64,000 bases of DNA from Siphonodentalium dalli (taxonomy: Eukaryota > Mollusca > Scaphopoda > Gadilida > Siphonodentaliidae): positions 212,702,151 through 212,766,150 of the forward strand of contig CP136065.1 of the NCBI GenBank assembly GCA_032622095.1, written 5' to 3'. Shown here piece by piece: positions 35,301 through 50,020 of the stretch. Position 1 is the stretch's first letter. The number at the start of each line of letters is the position of its first letter. The position numbers were made by a program, and so were the translations under genes. The notes under the pieces are model-generated. The model ran no database searches. It was not told where the DNA came from and saw only the letters and a list, made by a program, of their open reading frames with translations.

Positions 35301-38300
35301 TGCGCAGACGAGATCTCGGAAACGGGTGGAGCTATCGACTTGAAATTTGCTATGTGAATGTATCTTGCCCTGGATACGAATTTTATCAGGTCGCCGAGCC
35401 CGTGCGATGCCAGCTTTGCGCATGCGCAGACCAGATCTCGGAAACGGGTGGAGCTATCGACTTGAAATTTGGTTTTTGAATAGCCCGGACAACGTCGGGC
35501 TCATCGGCTAGTCTCATATATATTTTGAAGACCTCTGTTTCTCTGTCTGTATGTCTGTCTGTATGTCATTGATACAAATCTACGATTCTCGATCGATCGG
35601 GACGAAACTTGGAAAGTGTTGTAGTTTGTCCAGGCGGTCGTCGTTGTCGTATTGGCGAGCCCGTGCGGCGCCCGCTTCGCGCATGCGCAGACGAGATCTC
35701 GGAAACGGGTTGAGCTATCGACTTGATATTTGGTAAGTGAATGTATCTTGCCCCGGATACGAGTTTTATCGGGTCGCCGAGCCCATGCGCAGACCAGATC
35801 TCGGAAACGGGTAGAGCTATCGACTTAAAATTTGGTTTTTGAATTGCCCGGACAACGTCGGGCTGGGTAGAGCTATCGACTTGAAATTTGGTTTTTGAAT
35901 AGCTCGGAAAACGTTGGGCTCATCGCCGAGCCCGTGCGACGCCAGCTTCGCGCAGACCAAATCTCGGAAACGGGTAGAGCTATCGACTTGAAATTGGTTT
36001 CTGAATAACCCGATAAAAGTCGGGCTCATCGGCTAGTCTCATATATATTTTGAAGACCTCTGTTTGTTTGTCTGTTTGTATCTATGTTTGTCTGTCATTG
36101 ATACAAATCTACGATTCTCGACCGATCGGGACGAAACTTGGTACGTGTGTGTAGTTTGACCAGGCGGTGGATGTTGTCGTATTGGCGAGCCCGTGCGGCG
36201 CCCTCTTCGCGCATGCGCAGACGAGATCTCGGAAACGGGTGGAGCTATCGACTTGAAATTTGCTATGTGAATGTATCTTTCCCCGGATACGAATTTTATC
36301 GGGTCGCCGAGCTCGTGCGACGCCAGCTTCGCGCATGCGCAGACCAGATCTCGGAAACGGGTAGAGCTATCGACTTGAAATTTGGGTTTTGAATAGCCCG
36401 GACAACGTCGGGCTCATCGGCTAGTAGTATATATACCAAGGAGAATATATAGTGACACCATAGTATATATACCAAGGAGAATATATAGTGACGCCATAGT
36501 ATATATACCAAGGAGAATATATAGTGACGCCATAGTATATATACCAAGGAGAATAGATAGTGACGCCAAAGTATATATATTTTGAAGACCTCTGTCTGTC
36601 TGTCTGTCTGTCTGTCTGTATGTATGTATGTCATTTTACAATCGAAAACGGGTTGACCTGTCTGTCTGTCTGTCTGTATGTCTGTCTGTCTGTATGTCAT
36701 TAATACAAATCTACGATTCTCGACCGATCGGGACGAAACTTGGTACGTGTGTGTAGTTTGACCAGGCGGTGGACGTTGTCGAATTGGCGAGCCCGTGCGG
36801 CGCCCGCTTCGCGCATCCGCAGACGAGATCTCGGAAATGGGTGGAGCTATCGACTTGAAATTTGCTATGTGAATGTATCTTGCCCCGGATACGAATTGTA
36901 TCGGGTCGCCGAGTCCGTGCGACGCCAGCTTCGCGCATGCGCAGACGAGATCTCGGAAACGGGTGGAGCTATCGACTTGAAATTTGTGTGTGAATGTATC
37001 TTGCCCCGGATACGAATTTTATCGGGTCGCCGAGCACGTGCGACGCCAGCTTCGGGCATGCGCAGACGAGATCTCGGAAACGGGTGGAGCTATCGACTTG
37101 AAATTTGCTACGTGAATGTATCTTGTTCCGGATACGAATTTTATCGGGTCGCCGAGCCAGTGCGACGCAAGCTTCGCGCATGCGCAGACCAGATCTCGGA
37201 AACGGGTGGAGCTATCGACTTTAAATTTGGTATGTGAATGTATCTTGCCCCGGACACGAATTTTATCGGGTCGCCGAGCCCGTGCGACGCCAGCTTCGCG
37301 CATGCGCAGACCAGATCTCGGAAACGGGTAGAGCTATCGACTTGAAATTTGGTTTTTGAATAGCCCGGACAACGTCGGGCTCATCGCCGAGTCCGTGCGA
37401 CGCCAGCTTCGCGCATGGGCAGACCAGATCTCGGAAACGGGTAGAGCTATCTCGGACTTGGTTTATTTATACAAATCTACGATTCTCGACCGATCGGGAC
37501 GAAACTTGGTACGTGTGTGTAGTTTGACCAGGAGTTCGTCAACGTCGTATTGTCGAGCCCGTGTGGCGCCCGTGCAGTGCATGCCCAGACGAGATCTCGG
37601 AAACGGGCGGAGCTATCAACTTGAAATTTGCTATGTGAATGTATCTTGACCCGGATACGAATTTTATCGGGTCGCCGAGCCCGTGCGACGCAAACTTCGG
37701 TCATGCGCAGACGAGATCTCGGAAACGGGAGGAGCTATCGACTTTAAATTTGCTATGTGAATGTATCTTGCCCCGGTTACGAATTTTATCGGGTCGCTGA
37801 GCCCGTGCGTCGCCAGCTTCGCGCATGCGCAGACCAGATCTCGGAAACGGGTAGACCTATCGACTTGAAATTTGCTATGTGAATGTATCTTGCCCCGGAT
37901 ACGAATTTTATCCGGTCGCCGAGTCCGTGCGACGCCAGCTTCGCGCATGCGCAGACGAGATCTCGGAAACGGGTGGAGCTGTCGACTTGAAATTTGGTAT
38001 GTGAATGTATCTTGCCCCGGATACGATTTTTATCGGGTCGCCGATCCCGTGCGACGCAAGCTTCGCGCATGCGCAGACCAGATCTCGGAGCTATCGACTT
38101 GAAATTTGGTTTTTGAATAGCCCGGACAACGTTGGGCTGGGTAGAGCTATCGACTTGAAATTTGGTTTTTGAATAGCCCGGACAAAGTCGGGCTCATCGG
38201 CTAGTCTTCTATATATTTTGAAGACCTCTGTCTGTCTGTCTGTATGTATGTCTGTATGTACGTATGTCATTTATATAAATCTACGATTCTCGACCGATCG

Positions 38301-41300
38301 GGACGAAACTTGGTACGTGTGTGTAGTTTGACCAAGAGGTCGTCAACGTCGTATTGTCGAGCCCGTGTGGCGCCCATGCAGCGCATGCGCAGACGAGATC
38401 TCGGAAACGGGTGGAGCTATCGACTTGAAATTTGCTATGTGAATGTATCTTGCCCTGGATACGAATTTTATCGGGTCGCCGAGCCCGTGCGACGCCAGCT
38501 TTGCGCATGCGCAGACCAGATCTCGGAAACGGGTGGAGCTATCGACTTGAAATTTGGTTTTTGAATAGCCCGGACAACGTCGGGCTCATCGGCTAGTCTC
38601 ATATATATTTTGAAGACCTCTGTTTCTCTGTCTGTATGTCTGTCTGTATGTCATTGATACAAATCTACGATTCTCGATCGATCGGGACGAAACTTGGAAA
38701 GTGTGTGTAGTTTGTCCAGGCGGTCGTCGTTGTCGTATTGGCGAGCCCGTGCGGCGCCCGCTTCGCGCATGCGCTGACGAGATCTCGGAAACGGGTTGAG
38801 CTATCGACTTGAAATTTGGTATGTGAATGTATCTTGCCCCGGATACGAATTTTATCGGGTCGCCGAGCCCATGCGCAGACCAGATCTCGGAAACGGGTAG
38901 AGCTATCGACTTAAAATTTGGTTTTTGAATAGCCCGGACAACGTCGGGCTGGGTAGAGCTATCGACTTGAAATTTGGTTTTTGAATAGCTCGGAAAACGT
39001 CGGGCTCATCGCCGAGCCCGTGCGACGCCAGCTTCGCGCAGACCAGATCTCGGAAACGGGTAGAGCTATCGACTTGAAATTGGTTTCTGAATAACCCGAT
39101 AAAAGTCGGGCTCATCGGCTAGTCTCATATATATTTTGAAGACCTCTGTTTGTTTGTCTGTTTGTAACTATGTTTGTCTGTCATTGATACAAATCTACGA
39201 TTCTCGACCGATCGGGACGAAACTTGGTACGTGTGTGTAGTTTGACCAGGCGGTGGATGTTGTCGTATTGGCGAGCCCGTGCGGCGCCCTCTTCGCGCAT
39301 GCGCAGACGAGATCTCGGAAACGGGTGGAGCTATCGACTTGAAATTTGCTATGTGAATGTATCTTTCCCCGGATACGAATTTTATCGGGTCGCGGAGCTC
39401 GTGCGACGCCAGCTTCGCACATGCGCAGACCAGATCTCGGAAACGGGTAGAGCTATCGACTTGAAATTTGCTATGTGAATGTATCTTGCCCCGGTTACGA
39501 ATTTTATCGGGTCGCTGAGCCCGTGCGTCGCCAGCTTCGCGCATGCGCAGACCAGATCTCGGAAACGGGTAGACCTATCGACTTGAAATTTGCTCTGTGA
39601 ATGTATCTTGCCCCGGATACGAATTTTATCCGGTCGCCGAGTCCGTGCGACGCCAGCTTCGCGCATGCGCAGACGAGATCTCGGAAACGGGTGGAGCTGT
39701 CGACTTGAAATTTGGTATGTGAATGCCCCGGATACGATTTTTATCGGGTCGCCGATCCCGTGCGACGCAAGCTTCGCGCATGCGCAGACCAGATCTCGGA
39801 GCTATCGACTTGAAATTTGGTTTTTGAATAGCCCGGACAACGTCGGGCTGGGTAGAGCTATCGACTTGAAATTTGGTTTTTGAATAGCCCGGACAACGTC
39901 GGGCTCATCGGCTAGTCTTCTATATATTTTGAAGACCTCTGTCTGTCTGTCTGTATGTATGTCTGTATGTATGTATGTCATTTATATAAATCTACGATTC
40001 TCGACCGATCGGGACGAAACTTGGTACGTGTGTGTAGTTTGACCAGGAGGTCGTCAACGTCGTATTGTCGAGCCCGTGTGGCGCCCATGCAGCGCATGCG
40101 CAGACGAGATCTCGGAAACGGGTGGAGCTATCGACTTGAAATTTGCTATGTGAATGTATCTTGCCCTGGATACGAATTTTATCAGGTCGCCGAGCCCGTG
40201 CGATGCCAGCTTTGCGCATGCGCAGACCAGATCTCGGAAACGGGTGGAGCTATCGACTTGAAATTTGGTTTTTGAATAGCCCGGACAACGTCGGGCTCAT
40301 CGGCTAGTCTCATATATATTTTGAAGACCTCTGTTTCTCTGTCTGTATGTCTGTCTGTATGTCATTGATACAAATCTACGATTCTCGATCGATCGGGACG
40401 AAACTTGGAAAGTGTTGTAGTTTGTCCAGGCGGTCGTCGTTGTCGTATTGGCGAGCCCGTGCGGCGCCCGCTTCGCGCATGCGCAGACGAGATCTCGGAA
40501 ACGGGTTGAGCTATCGACTTGATATTTGGTAAGTGAATGTATCTTGCCCCGGATACGAGTTTTATCGGGTCGCCGAGCCCATGCGCAGACCAGATCTCGG
40601 AAACGGGTAGAGCTATCGACTTAAAATTTGGTTTTTGAATTGCCCGGACAACGTCGGGCTGGGTAGAGCTATCGACTTGAAATTTGGTTTTTGAATAGCT
40701 CGGAAAACGTTGGGCTCATCGCCGAGCCCGTGCGACGCCAGCTTCGCGCAGACCAAATCTCGGAAACGGGTAGAGCTATCGACTTGAAATTGGTTTCTGA
40801 ATAACCCGATAAAAGTCGGGCTCATCGGCTAGTCTCATATATATTTTGAAGACCTCTGTTTGTTTGTCTGTTTGTATCTATGTTTGTCTGTCATTGATAC
40901 AAATCTACGATTCTCGACCGATCGGGACGAAACTTGGTACGTGTGTGTAGTTTGACCAGGCGGTGGATGTTGTCGTATTGGCGAGCCCGTGCGGCGCCCT
41001 CTTCGCGCATGCGCAGACGAGATCTCGGAAACGGGTGGAGCTATCGACTTGAAATTTGCTATGTGAATGTATCTTTCCCCGGATACGAATTTTATCGGGT
41101 CGCCGAGCTCGTGCGACGCCAGCTTCGCGCATGCGCAGACCAGATCTCGGAAACGGGTAGAGCTATCGACTTGAAATTTGGGTTTTGAATAGCCCGGACA
41201 ACGTCGGGCTCATCGGCTAGTAGTATATATACCAAGGAGAATATATAGTGACACCATAGTATATATACCAAGGAGAATATATAGTGACGCCATAGTATAT

Positions 41301-44300
41301 ATACCAAGGAGAATATATAGTGACGCCATAGTATATATACCAAGGAGAATAGATAGTGACGCCAAAGTATATATATTTTGAAGACCTCTGTCTGTCTGTC
41401 TGTCTGTCTGTCTGTATGTATGTATGTCATTTTACAATCGAAAACGGGTTGACCTGTCTGTCTGTCTGTCTGTATGTCTGTCTGTCTGTATGTCATTAAT
41501 ACAAATCTACGATTCTCGACCGATCGGGACGAAACTTGGTACGTGTGTGTAGTTTGACCAGGCGGTGGACGTTGTCGAATTGGCGAGCCCGTGCGGCGCC
41601 CGCTTCGCGCATCCGCAGACGAGATCTCGGAAATGGGTGGAGCTATCGACTTGAAATTTGCTATGTGAATGTATCTTGCCCCGGATACGAATTGTATCGG
41701 GTCGCCGAGTCCGTGCGACGCCAGCTTCGCGCATGCGCAGACGAGATCTCGGAAACGGGTGGAGCTATCGACTTGAAATTTGTGTGTGAATGTATCTTGC
41801 CCCGGATACGAATTTTATCGGGTCGCCGAGCACGTGCGACGCCAGCTTCGCGCATGCGCAGACGAGATCTCGGAAACGGGTGGAGCTATCGACTTGAAAT
41901 TTGCTACGTGAATGTATCTTGTTCCGGATACGAATTTTATCGGGTCGCCGAGCCAGTGCGACGCAAGCTTCGCGCATGCGCAGACCAGATCTCGGAAACG
42001 GGTGGAGCTATCGACTTTAAATTTGGTATGTGAATGTATCTTGCCCCGGACACGAATTTTATCGGGTCGCCGAGCCCGTGCGACGCCAGCTTCGCGCATG
42101 CGCAGACCAGATCTCGGAAACGGGTAGAGCTATCGACTTGAAATTTGGTTTTTGAATAGCCCGGACAACGTCGGGCTCATCGCCGAGTCCGTGCGACGCC
42201 AGCTTCGCGCATGGGCAGACCAGATCTCGGAAACGGGTAGAGCTATCTCGGACTTGGTTTATTTATACAAATCTACGATTCTCGACCGATCGGGACGAAA
42301 CTTGGTACGTGTGTGTAGTTTGACCAGGAGGTCGTCAACGTCGTATTGTCGAGCCCGTGTGGCGCCCGTGCAGTGCATGCCCAGACGAGATCTCGGAAAC
42401 GGGCGGAGCTATCAACTTGAAATTTGCTATGTGAATGTATCTTGACCCGGATACGAATTTTATCGGGTCGCCGAGCCCGTGCGACGCAAACTTCGGTCAT
42501 GCGCAGACGAGATCTCGGAAACGGGAGGAGCTATCGACTTTAAATTTGCTATGTGAATGTATCTTGCCCCGGTTACGAATTTTATCGGGTCGCTGAGCCC
42601 GTGCGTCGCCAGCTTCGCGCATGCGCAGACCAGATCTCGGAAACGGGTAGACCTATCGACTTGAAATTTGCTATGTGAATGTATCTTGCCCCGGATACGA
42701 ATTTTATCCGGTCGCCGAGTCCGTGCGACGCCAGCTTCGCGCATGCGCAGACGAGATCTCGGAAACGGGTGGAGCTGTCGACTTGAAATTTGGTATGTGA
42801 ATGTATCTTGCCCCGGATACGATTTTTATCGGGTCGCCGATCCCGTGCGACGCAAGCTTCGCGCATGCGCAGACCAGATCTCGGAGCTATCGACTTGAAA
42901 TTTGGTTTTTGAATAGCCCGGACAACGTTGGGCTGGGTAGAGCTATCGACTTGAAATTTGGTTTTTGAATAGCCCGGACAAAGTCGGGCTCATCGGCTAG
43001 TCTTCTATATATTTTGAAGACCTCTGTCTGTCTGTCTGTATGTATGTCTGTATGTACGTATGTCATTTATATAAATCTACGATTCTCGACCGATCGGGAC
43101 GAAACTTGGTACGTGTGTGTAGTTTGACCAAGAGGTCGTCAACGTCGTATTGTCGAGCCCGTGTGGCGCCCATGCAGCGCATGCGCAGACGAGATCTCGG
43201 AAACGGGTGGAGCTATCGACTTGAAATTTGCTATGTGAATGTATCTTGCCCTGGATACGAATTTTATCGGGTCGCCGAGCCCGTGCGACGCCAGCTTTGC
43301 GCATGCGCAGACCAGATCTCGGAAACGGGTGGAGCTATCGACTTGAAATTTGGTTTTTGAATAGCCCGGACAACGTCGGGCTCATCGGCTAGTCTCATAT
43401 ATATTTTGAAGACCTCTGTTTCTCTGTCTGTATGTCTGTCTGTATGTCATTGATACAAATCTACGATTCTCGATCGATCGGGACGAAACTTGGAAAGTGT
43501 GTGTAGTTTGTCCAGGCGGTCGTCGTTGTCGTATTGGCGAGCCCGTGCGGCGCCCGCTTCGCGCATGCGCTGACGAGATCTCGGAAACGGGTTGAGCTAT
43601 CGACTTGAAATTTGGTATGTGAATGTATCTTGCCCCGGATACGAATTTTATCGGGTCGCCGAGCCCATGCGCAGACCAGATCTCGGAAACGGGTAGAGCT
43701 ATCGACTTAAAATTTGGTTTTTGAATAGCCCGGACAACGTCGGGCTGGGTAGAGCTATCGACTTGAAATTTGGTTTTTGAATAGCTCGGAAAACGTCGGG
43801 CTCATCGCCGAGCCCGTGCGACGCCAGCTTCGCGCAGACCAGATCTCGGAAACGGGTAGAGCTATCGACTTGAAATTGGTTTCTGAATAACCCGATAAAA
43901 GTCGGGCTCATCGGCTAGTCTCATATATATTTTGAAGACCTCTGTTTGTTTGTCTGTTTGTAACTATGTTTGTCTGTCATTGATACAAATCTACGATTCT
44001 CGACCGATCGGGACGAAACTTGGTACGTGTGTGTAGTTTGACCAGGCGGTGGATGTTGTCGTATTGGTGAGCCCGTGCGGCGCCCTCTTCGCGCATGCGC
44101 AGACGAGATCTCGGAAACGGGTGGAGCTATCGACTTGAAATTTGCTATGTGAATGTATCTTTCCCCGGATACGAATTTTATCGGGTCGCGGAGCTCGTGC
44201 GACGCCAGCTTCGCACATGCGCAGACCAGATCTCGGAAACGGGTAGAGCTATCGACTTGAAATTTGCTATGTGAATGTATCTTGCCCCGGTTACGAATTT

Positions 44301-46017
44301 TATCGGGTCGCTGAGCCCGTGCGTCGCCAGCTTCGCGCATGCGCAGACCAGATCTCGGAAACGGGTAGACCTATCGACTTGAAATTTGCTATGTGAATGT
44401 ATCTTGCCCCGGATACGAATTTTATCCGGTCGCCGAGTCCGTGCGACGCCAGCTTCGCGCATGCGCAGACGAGATCTCGGAAACGGGTGGAGCTGTCGAC
44501 TTGAAATTTGGTATGTGAATGCCCCGGATACGATTTTTATCGGGTCGCCGATCCCGTGCGACGCAAGCTTCGCGCATGCGCAGACCAGATCTCGGAGCTA
44601 TCGACTTGAAATTTGGTTTTTGAATAGCCCGGACAACGTCGGGCTGGGTAGAGCTATCGACTTGAAATTTGGTTTTTGAATAGCCCGGACAACGTCGGGC
44701 TCATCGGCTAGTCTTCTATATATTTTGAAGACCTCTGTCTGTCTGTCTGTATGTATGTCTGTATGTATGTATGTCATTTATATAAATCTACGATTCTCGA
44801 CCGATCGGGACGAAACTTGGTACGTGTGTGTAGTTTGACCAGGAGGTCGTCAACGTCGTATTGTCGAGTCCGTGTGGCGCCCATGCAGCGCATGCGCAGA
44901 CGAGATCTCGGAAACGGGTGGAGCTATCGACTTGAAATTTGCTATGTGAATGTATCTTGCCCTGGATACGAATTTTATCAGGTCGCCGAGCCCGTGCGAC
45001 GCCAGCTTTGCGCATGCGCAGACCAGATCTCGGAAACGGGTGGAGCTATCGACTTGAAATTTGGTTTTTGAATAGCCCGGACAACGTCGGGCTCATCGGC
45101 TAGTCTCATATATATTTTGAAGACCTCTGTTTCTCTGTCTGTATGTCTGTCTGTATGTCATTGATACACATCTACGATTCTCGATCGATCGGGACGAAAC
45201 TTGGAAAGTGTGTGTAGTTTGTCCAGGCGGTCGTCGTTGTCGTATTGGCGAGCCCGTGCGGCGCCCGCTTCGCGCATGCGCAGACGAGATCTCGGAAACG
45301 GGTTGAGCTATCGACTTGATATTTGGTAAGTGAATGTATCTTGCCCCGGATACGAGTTTTATCGGGTCGCCGAGCCCATGCGCAGACCAGATCTCGGAAA
45401 CGGGTAGAGCTATCGACTTAAAATTTGGTTTTTGAATTGCCCGGACAACGTCGGGCTGGGTAGAGCTATCGACTTGAAATTTGGTTTTTGAATAGCTCGG
45501 AAAACGTTGGGCTCATCGCCGAGCCCGTGCGACGCCAGCTTCGCGCAGACCAAATCTCGGAAACGGGTAGAGCTATCGACTTGAAATTGGTTTCTGAATA
45601 ACCCGATAAAAGTCGGGCTCATCGGCTAGTCTCATATATATTTTGAAGACCTCTGTTTGTTTGTCTGTTTGTATCTATGTTTGTCTGTCATTGATACAAA
45701 TCTACGATTCTCGACCGATCGGGACGAAACTTGGTACGTGTGTGTAGTTTGACCAGGCGGTGGATGTTGTCGTATTGGCGAGCCCGTGCGGCGCCCTCTT
45801 CGCGCATGCGCAGACGAGATCTCGGAAACGGGTGGAGCTATCGACTTGAAATTTGCTATGTGAATGTATCTTTCCCCGGATACGAATTTTATCGGGTCGC
45901 CGAGCTCGTGCGACGCCAGCTTCGCGCATGCGCAGACCAGATCTCGGAAACGGGTAGAGCTATCGACTTGAAATTTGGGTTTTGAATAGCCCGGACAACG
46001 TCGGGCTCATCGGCTAG
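29306..46017 (+). repeat. higher-order repeat B, 7.1 + 4.8 + 4.8 kb
   Basis: Units: 29306-36424 (7119 bp), 36425-41220 (4796 bp) and 41221-46017 (4797 bp). The first is longer because a 2297-bp segment (such as 30753-31445) is repeated at +2297, plus a 26-bp expansion of a TAACTATG run near 34350. Helitron-like ends (last base of CTAG): 31085, 31477, 32003, 32822, 33382, 33774, 34300, 35119, 35511, 36036, 38204, 38596, 39122, 39915, 40307, 40832, 43000, 43392, 43918, 44711, 45103 and 45629, each followed at once by the next TCT start. Near-identity implies recent unequal exchange or an assembly effect. Confidence 0.9.
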
Positions 46018-49000
46018 TAGTATATATACCAAGGAGAATATATAGTGACACCATAGTATATATACCAAGGAGAATATATAGTGACGCCATAGTATATATA
46101 CCAAGGAGAATATATAGTGACGCCATAGTATATATACCAAGGAGAATAGAGAGTGACGCCATAGTATATATATTTTGAAGACCTCTGTCTGTCTGTCTGT
46201 CTGTCTGTCTGTATGTATGTATGTATGTATGTCATTTTACAATCGAAAACGGGTTGACCGATCGGGACGAAACTTGGTACGTGTGTGTAGTTTGACCAGG
46301 CGGTCGTCAACGTCGTATTGTCGAGCCCGTGGGGCGCCCGTGCAGCGCATGCGCAGACGAGATCTCGGAAACGGGTGGAGCTATCGACTTGAAATTTGCT
46401 ATGTGAATGTATCTTGCCCCGGATACCAATTTTATCGGGTCGCTGAGCCCGTGCGACGCAAACTTCGCGTATGCGCAGACCAGATCTCGGAAACGGGTGG
46501 AGCTATCGACTTGAAATTTGCTATGTGAATGTATCTTGCCCCGGATACGAATTTTATCGGGTCGCCGAGCCCGTGCGACGCAAACTTCGGGCATGCGCAG
46601 ACGAGATCTCGGAAACGGGTGGAGCTATCGACTTGAAATTTGCTATGTGAATGTATCTTGCCCCGTATACGAATTTTATCGGGTCGCTGAGCCCGTGCGA
46701 CGCCAACTTCGCGCATGCGCAGACCAGATCTCGGAAACGGGTGCACCTATCGACTTGAAATTTGCTATGTGAATGTATCTTGCCCCGGATACGAATTTTA
46801 TCGGGTCGCTGAGTCCGTGCGACGCCAGCTTCGCGCATGCGCAGACCATATGTCGGAAACGGATGGAGCTATCGACTTGAAATTTGGTTTTTGAATAGCC
46901 CGGACAACGTCGGGCTCATCGGCTAGTCTCCTATATATTTTGAAGACCTCTGTCTGTCTGTCTGTATGTATGTCTGTATGTATGTATGTCATTTATACAA
47001 ATCTACGATTCTCGACCGGTCGGGACGAAACTTGGTACGTGTGTGTAGTTTGACCACGAGGTCGTCAACGTCGTATTGTCGAGTCCGTGTGCCGCCCGTG
47101 CAGTGCATGCGCAGACCAGATCTCGGAAACGGGTGGAGCTATCGACTTGAAATTTGCTATGTGAATGTACCTTGCCCCGGATACGAATTTTATCGGGTCG
47201 CTGAGCCCGTGCGACGCCAGCTTCGCGCTTGCGCAGACCAGATCTCGGAAACGGGTGGACCTATCGACTTGAAATTTGCTACGTGAATGTATCTTGCCCC
47301 GGATACCAATGTTATCGGGTCGCTGAGCCCGTGCGACGCAAACTTCGCGCATGCGCAGACCAGATCTCGGAAACGGGTTGAGCTATCGACTTGAAATTTG
47401 GTTTTTGAATAGCCCGGACAACGTCGGGCTCTCGACTTGAAATTTGGTTTTTGAATAGCCCGGACAACGTCGGGCTCATCGGCTAGTCTCATATATATTT
47501 TGAAGACCTTTGTTTGTATGTCTGTCTGTCTGTCTGTATGTCTGTCTGTATGCCATTTATACAAATCTACGATTCTCGACCGATCGGGACGAAACTCGGT
47601 ACTTGTATGTAGTTTGACCAGGCGGTCGACGTTGTGGTATTGGCGATCCCGTGCGGCGCCCGCTTCGCGCATGCGCAGACGAGATCTCGGAAACGGGTGG
47701 AGCTATCGACTTGAAATTTGCTATGTGAATGTATCTTGCCCCGGATACGAATTTTATCGGGTCTCCGAGCCCGTGCGACGCCAGCTTCGCGAATGCGCAG
47801 ACCAGTTCTAGGAAACGGGTAGAGCTATCGACTTGAAATTTGGGTTTTGAATAGCCCGGACAACGTCGGGCTCATCGGCTAGTAGTATATATACCAAGGA
47901 GAATATATAGTGACTCCATAGTATATATACCAAGGAGAATATATAGTGACGCCATAGTATATATACCAAGGAGAATATATAGTGACGCCATAGTATGTAT
48001 ACCAAGGAGAATAGATAGTGACGCCATAGTATATATAGTTTGAAGACCTCTGTCTGTCTGTCTGTCTGTCTGTCTGTATGTATGTATGTCATGTTACAAT
48101 CGAAAACGGGTTGACCGATCGGGACGAAACTTGGTACGTGTGTGTAGTTTGACCAGGCGGTCGTCAACGTCGTATTGTCGATCCCGTGTGGCGCCCGTGC
48201 AGCGCATGCGTAGACGAGATCTCGGAAACGGGTGGAGCTATCGACTTGAAATTTGCTATGTGAATGTACCTTGCCCCGGATACGAATTTTATCGGGTCGC
48301 TGAGCCCGTGCGACGCCAGCTTCGCGCTTGCGCAGACCAGATCTCGGAAACGGGTGGACCTATCGACTTGAAATTTGCTACGTGAATGTATCTTGCCCCG
48401 GATACGAATTTTGTCGGGTCGCTGAGTCCGTGCGACGCCAGCTTCGCGCATGCGCAGACCAGATCTCGGAAACGGGAGGAGCTATCGACTTGAAATTTTG
48501 TTTTTGAATAGCCCGGACAACGTCGGGCTCATCGGCTAGTCTCCTATATATTTTGAAGACATCTGTCTGTATGTATGTCTGTATGTATGTATGTCATTTA
48601 TACAAATCTACGATTCTCGACCGATCGGGACGAAACTTGGTACGTGTGTGTAGTTTGACCACGAGGTCGTCAACGTCGTATTGTCGAGCCCGTGTGGCGC
48701 CCGTGCAGTGCATGCGCAGACGAGATCTCGGAAACGGGTGGAGCTATCGACTTGAAAGTTGCTATGTGAATGTATCTTGACCCGGATACCAATTTTATCG
48801 GGTCGCTGAGCCCGTGCGACGCAAACTTCGCGCATGCGCAGACCAGATCTCGGAAACGGGTGGAGCTATCGACTTGAAATTTGGTTTTTGAATAGCCCGG
48901 ACAACGTCGGGCTCTCGACTTGAAATTTGGTTTTTGAATAGCCCGGTCAATGTCGGGCTCATCGGCTAGTCTCATATATATTTTGAAGACCTCTGTTTGT

Positions 49001-49531
49001 CTGTCTGTCTGTCTGTCTGTATGTCTGTCTGTGTGCCATTTATACAAATCTACGATTCTCGACCGATCGGGACGAAACTTGGTACATGTATGTAGTTTGA
49101 CCAGGCGGTCGACGTTGTGGTATTGGCGATCCCGTGCGGTGCCCGCTTCGCGCATGCGCAGACGAGATCTCGGAAACGGGTGGAGCTATCGACTTGAAAT
49201 TTGCTATGTAAATGTATCTTGTCCCGGATACGAATTTTATCGGGTATCCGAGCCCGTGCGACGCCAGCTTCGCGCATGCGCATACCAGATCTAGGAAACG
49301 GGTAGAGCTATCGACTTGAAATTTGGGTTTTGAATAGCCCGGACAACGTCGGGCTCATCGGCTAGTAGTATATATACCAAGGAGAATATATAGTGACACC
49401 ATAGTATATATACCAAGGAGAATATATAGTGACGCCATAGTATATATACCAAGGAGAATATATAGTGACGCCATAGTATGTATACCAAGGAGAATAGATA
49501 GTGACGCCATAGTATATATATTTTGAAGACC

Positions 49532-49564
<33 letters not shown>

Positions 49565-50020
49565 ATGTATGTATGTCATTTTACAATCGAAAACGGGTTG
49601 ACCGATCGGGACGAAACTTGGTACGTGTGTGTAGTTTGACCAGGCGGTCGTCAACGTCGTATTGTCGAGCCCGTGTGGCGCCCGTGCAGCGCATGCGCAG
49701 ACGAGATCTCGGAAACGGGTGGAGCTATCGACTTGAAATTTGCTATGTGAATGTATCTTGCCCCAGATACGAATTTTATCGGGTCGCCGAGCGCTTGCGA
49801 CGCAAGCATCGCGCATGCGCATGCGCAGACCAGATATCGGAAACGGTGGAGCTATCGACTTTAAATTTGGTATGTGAATGTATCTTGCCCCGGATACGAA
49901 TTTTATCGGGGCGCCGAGCCCGTGCGACGCCAGCGCTGACCAGATCTCGGAAACGGGTAGAGCTATCGACTTGAAATTTGGTTTTTGAATAGCCCGGACA
50001 ACGTCGGGCTCATCGTCTAG
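46018..50020 (+). repeat. right part of array, less regular
   Basis: The same modules, more diverged. Unit ends are at 46926, 47486, 47882, 48539, 48969, 49375 and 50020. 36-bp blocks follow 46017, 47882 and 49375. The last end reads CATCGTCTAG instead of CATCGGCTAG and directly abuts the divergent unit at 50021. Confidence 0.85.

Noticed and set aside
21250-49980. Dozens of open frames of 60-250 codons beginning MREAGVAR, MLCECILP, MVSLYILL and similar
   Set aside because: They are translations of the 122-bp, 36-bp and tetranucleotide repeats, occur on both strands at the same place, and repeat with the array. No domain, no codon signal.
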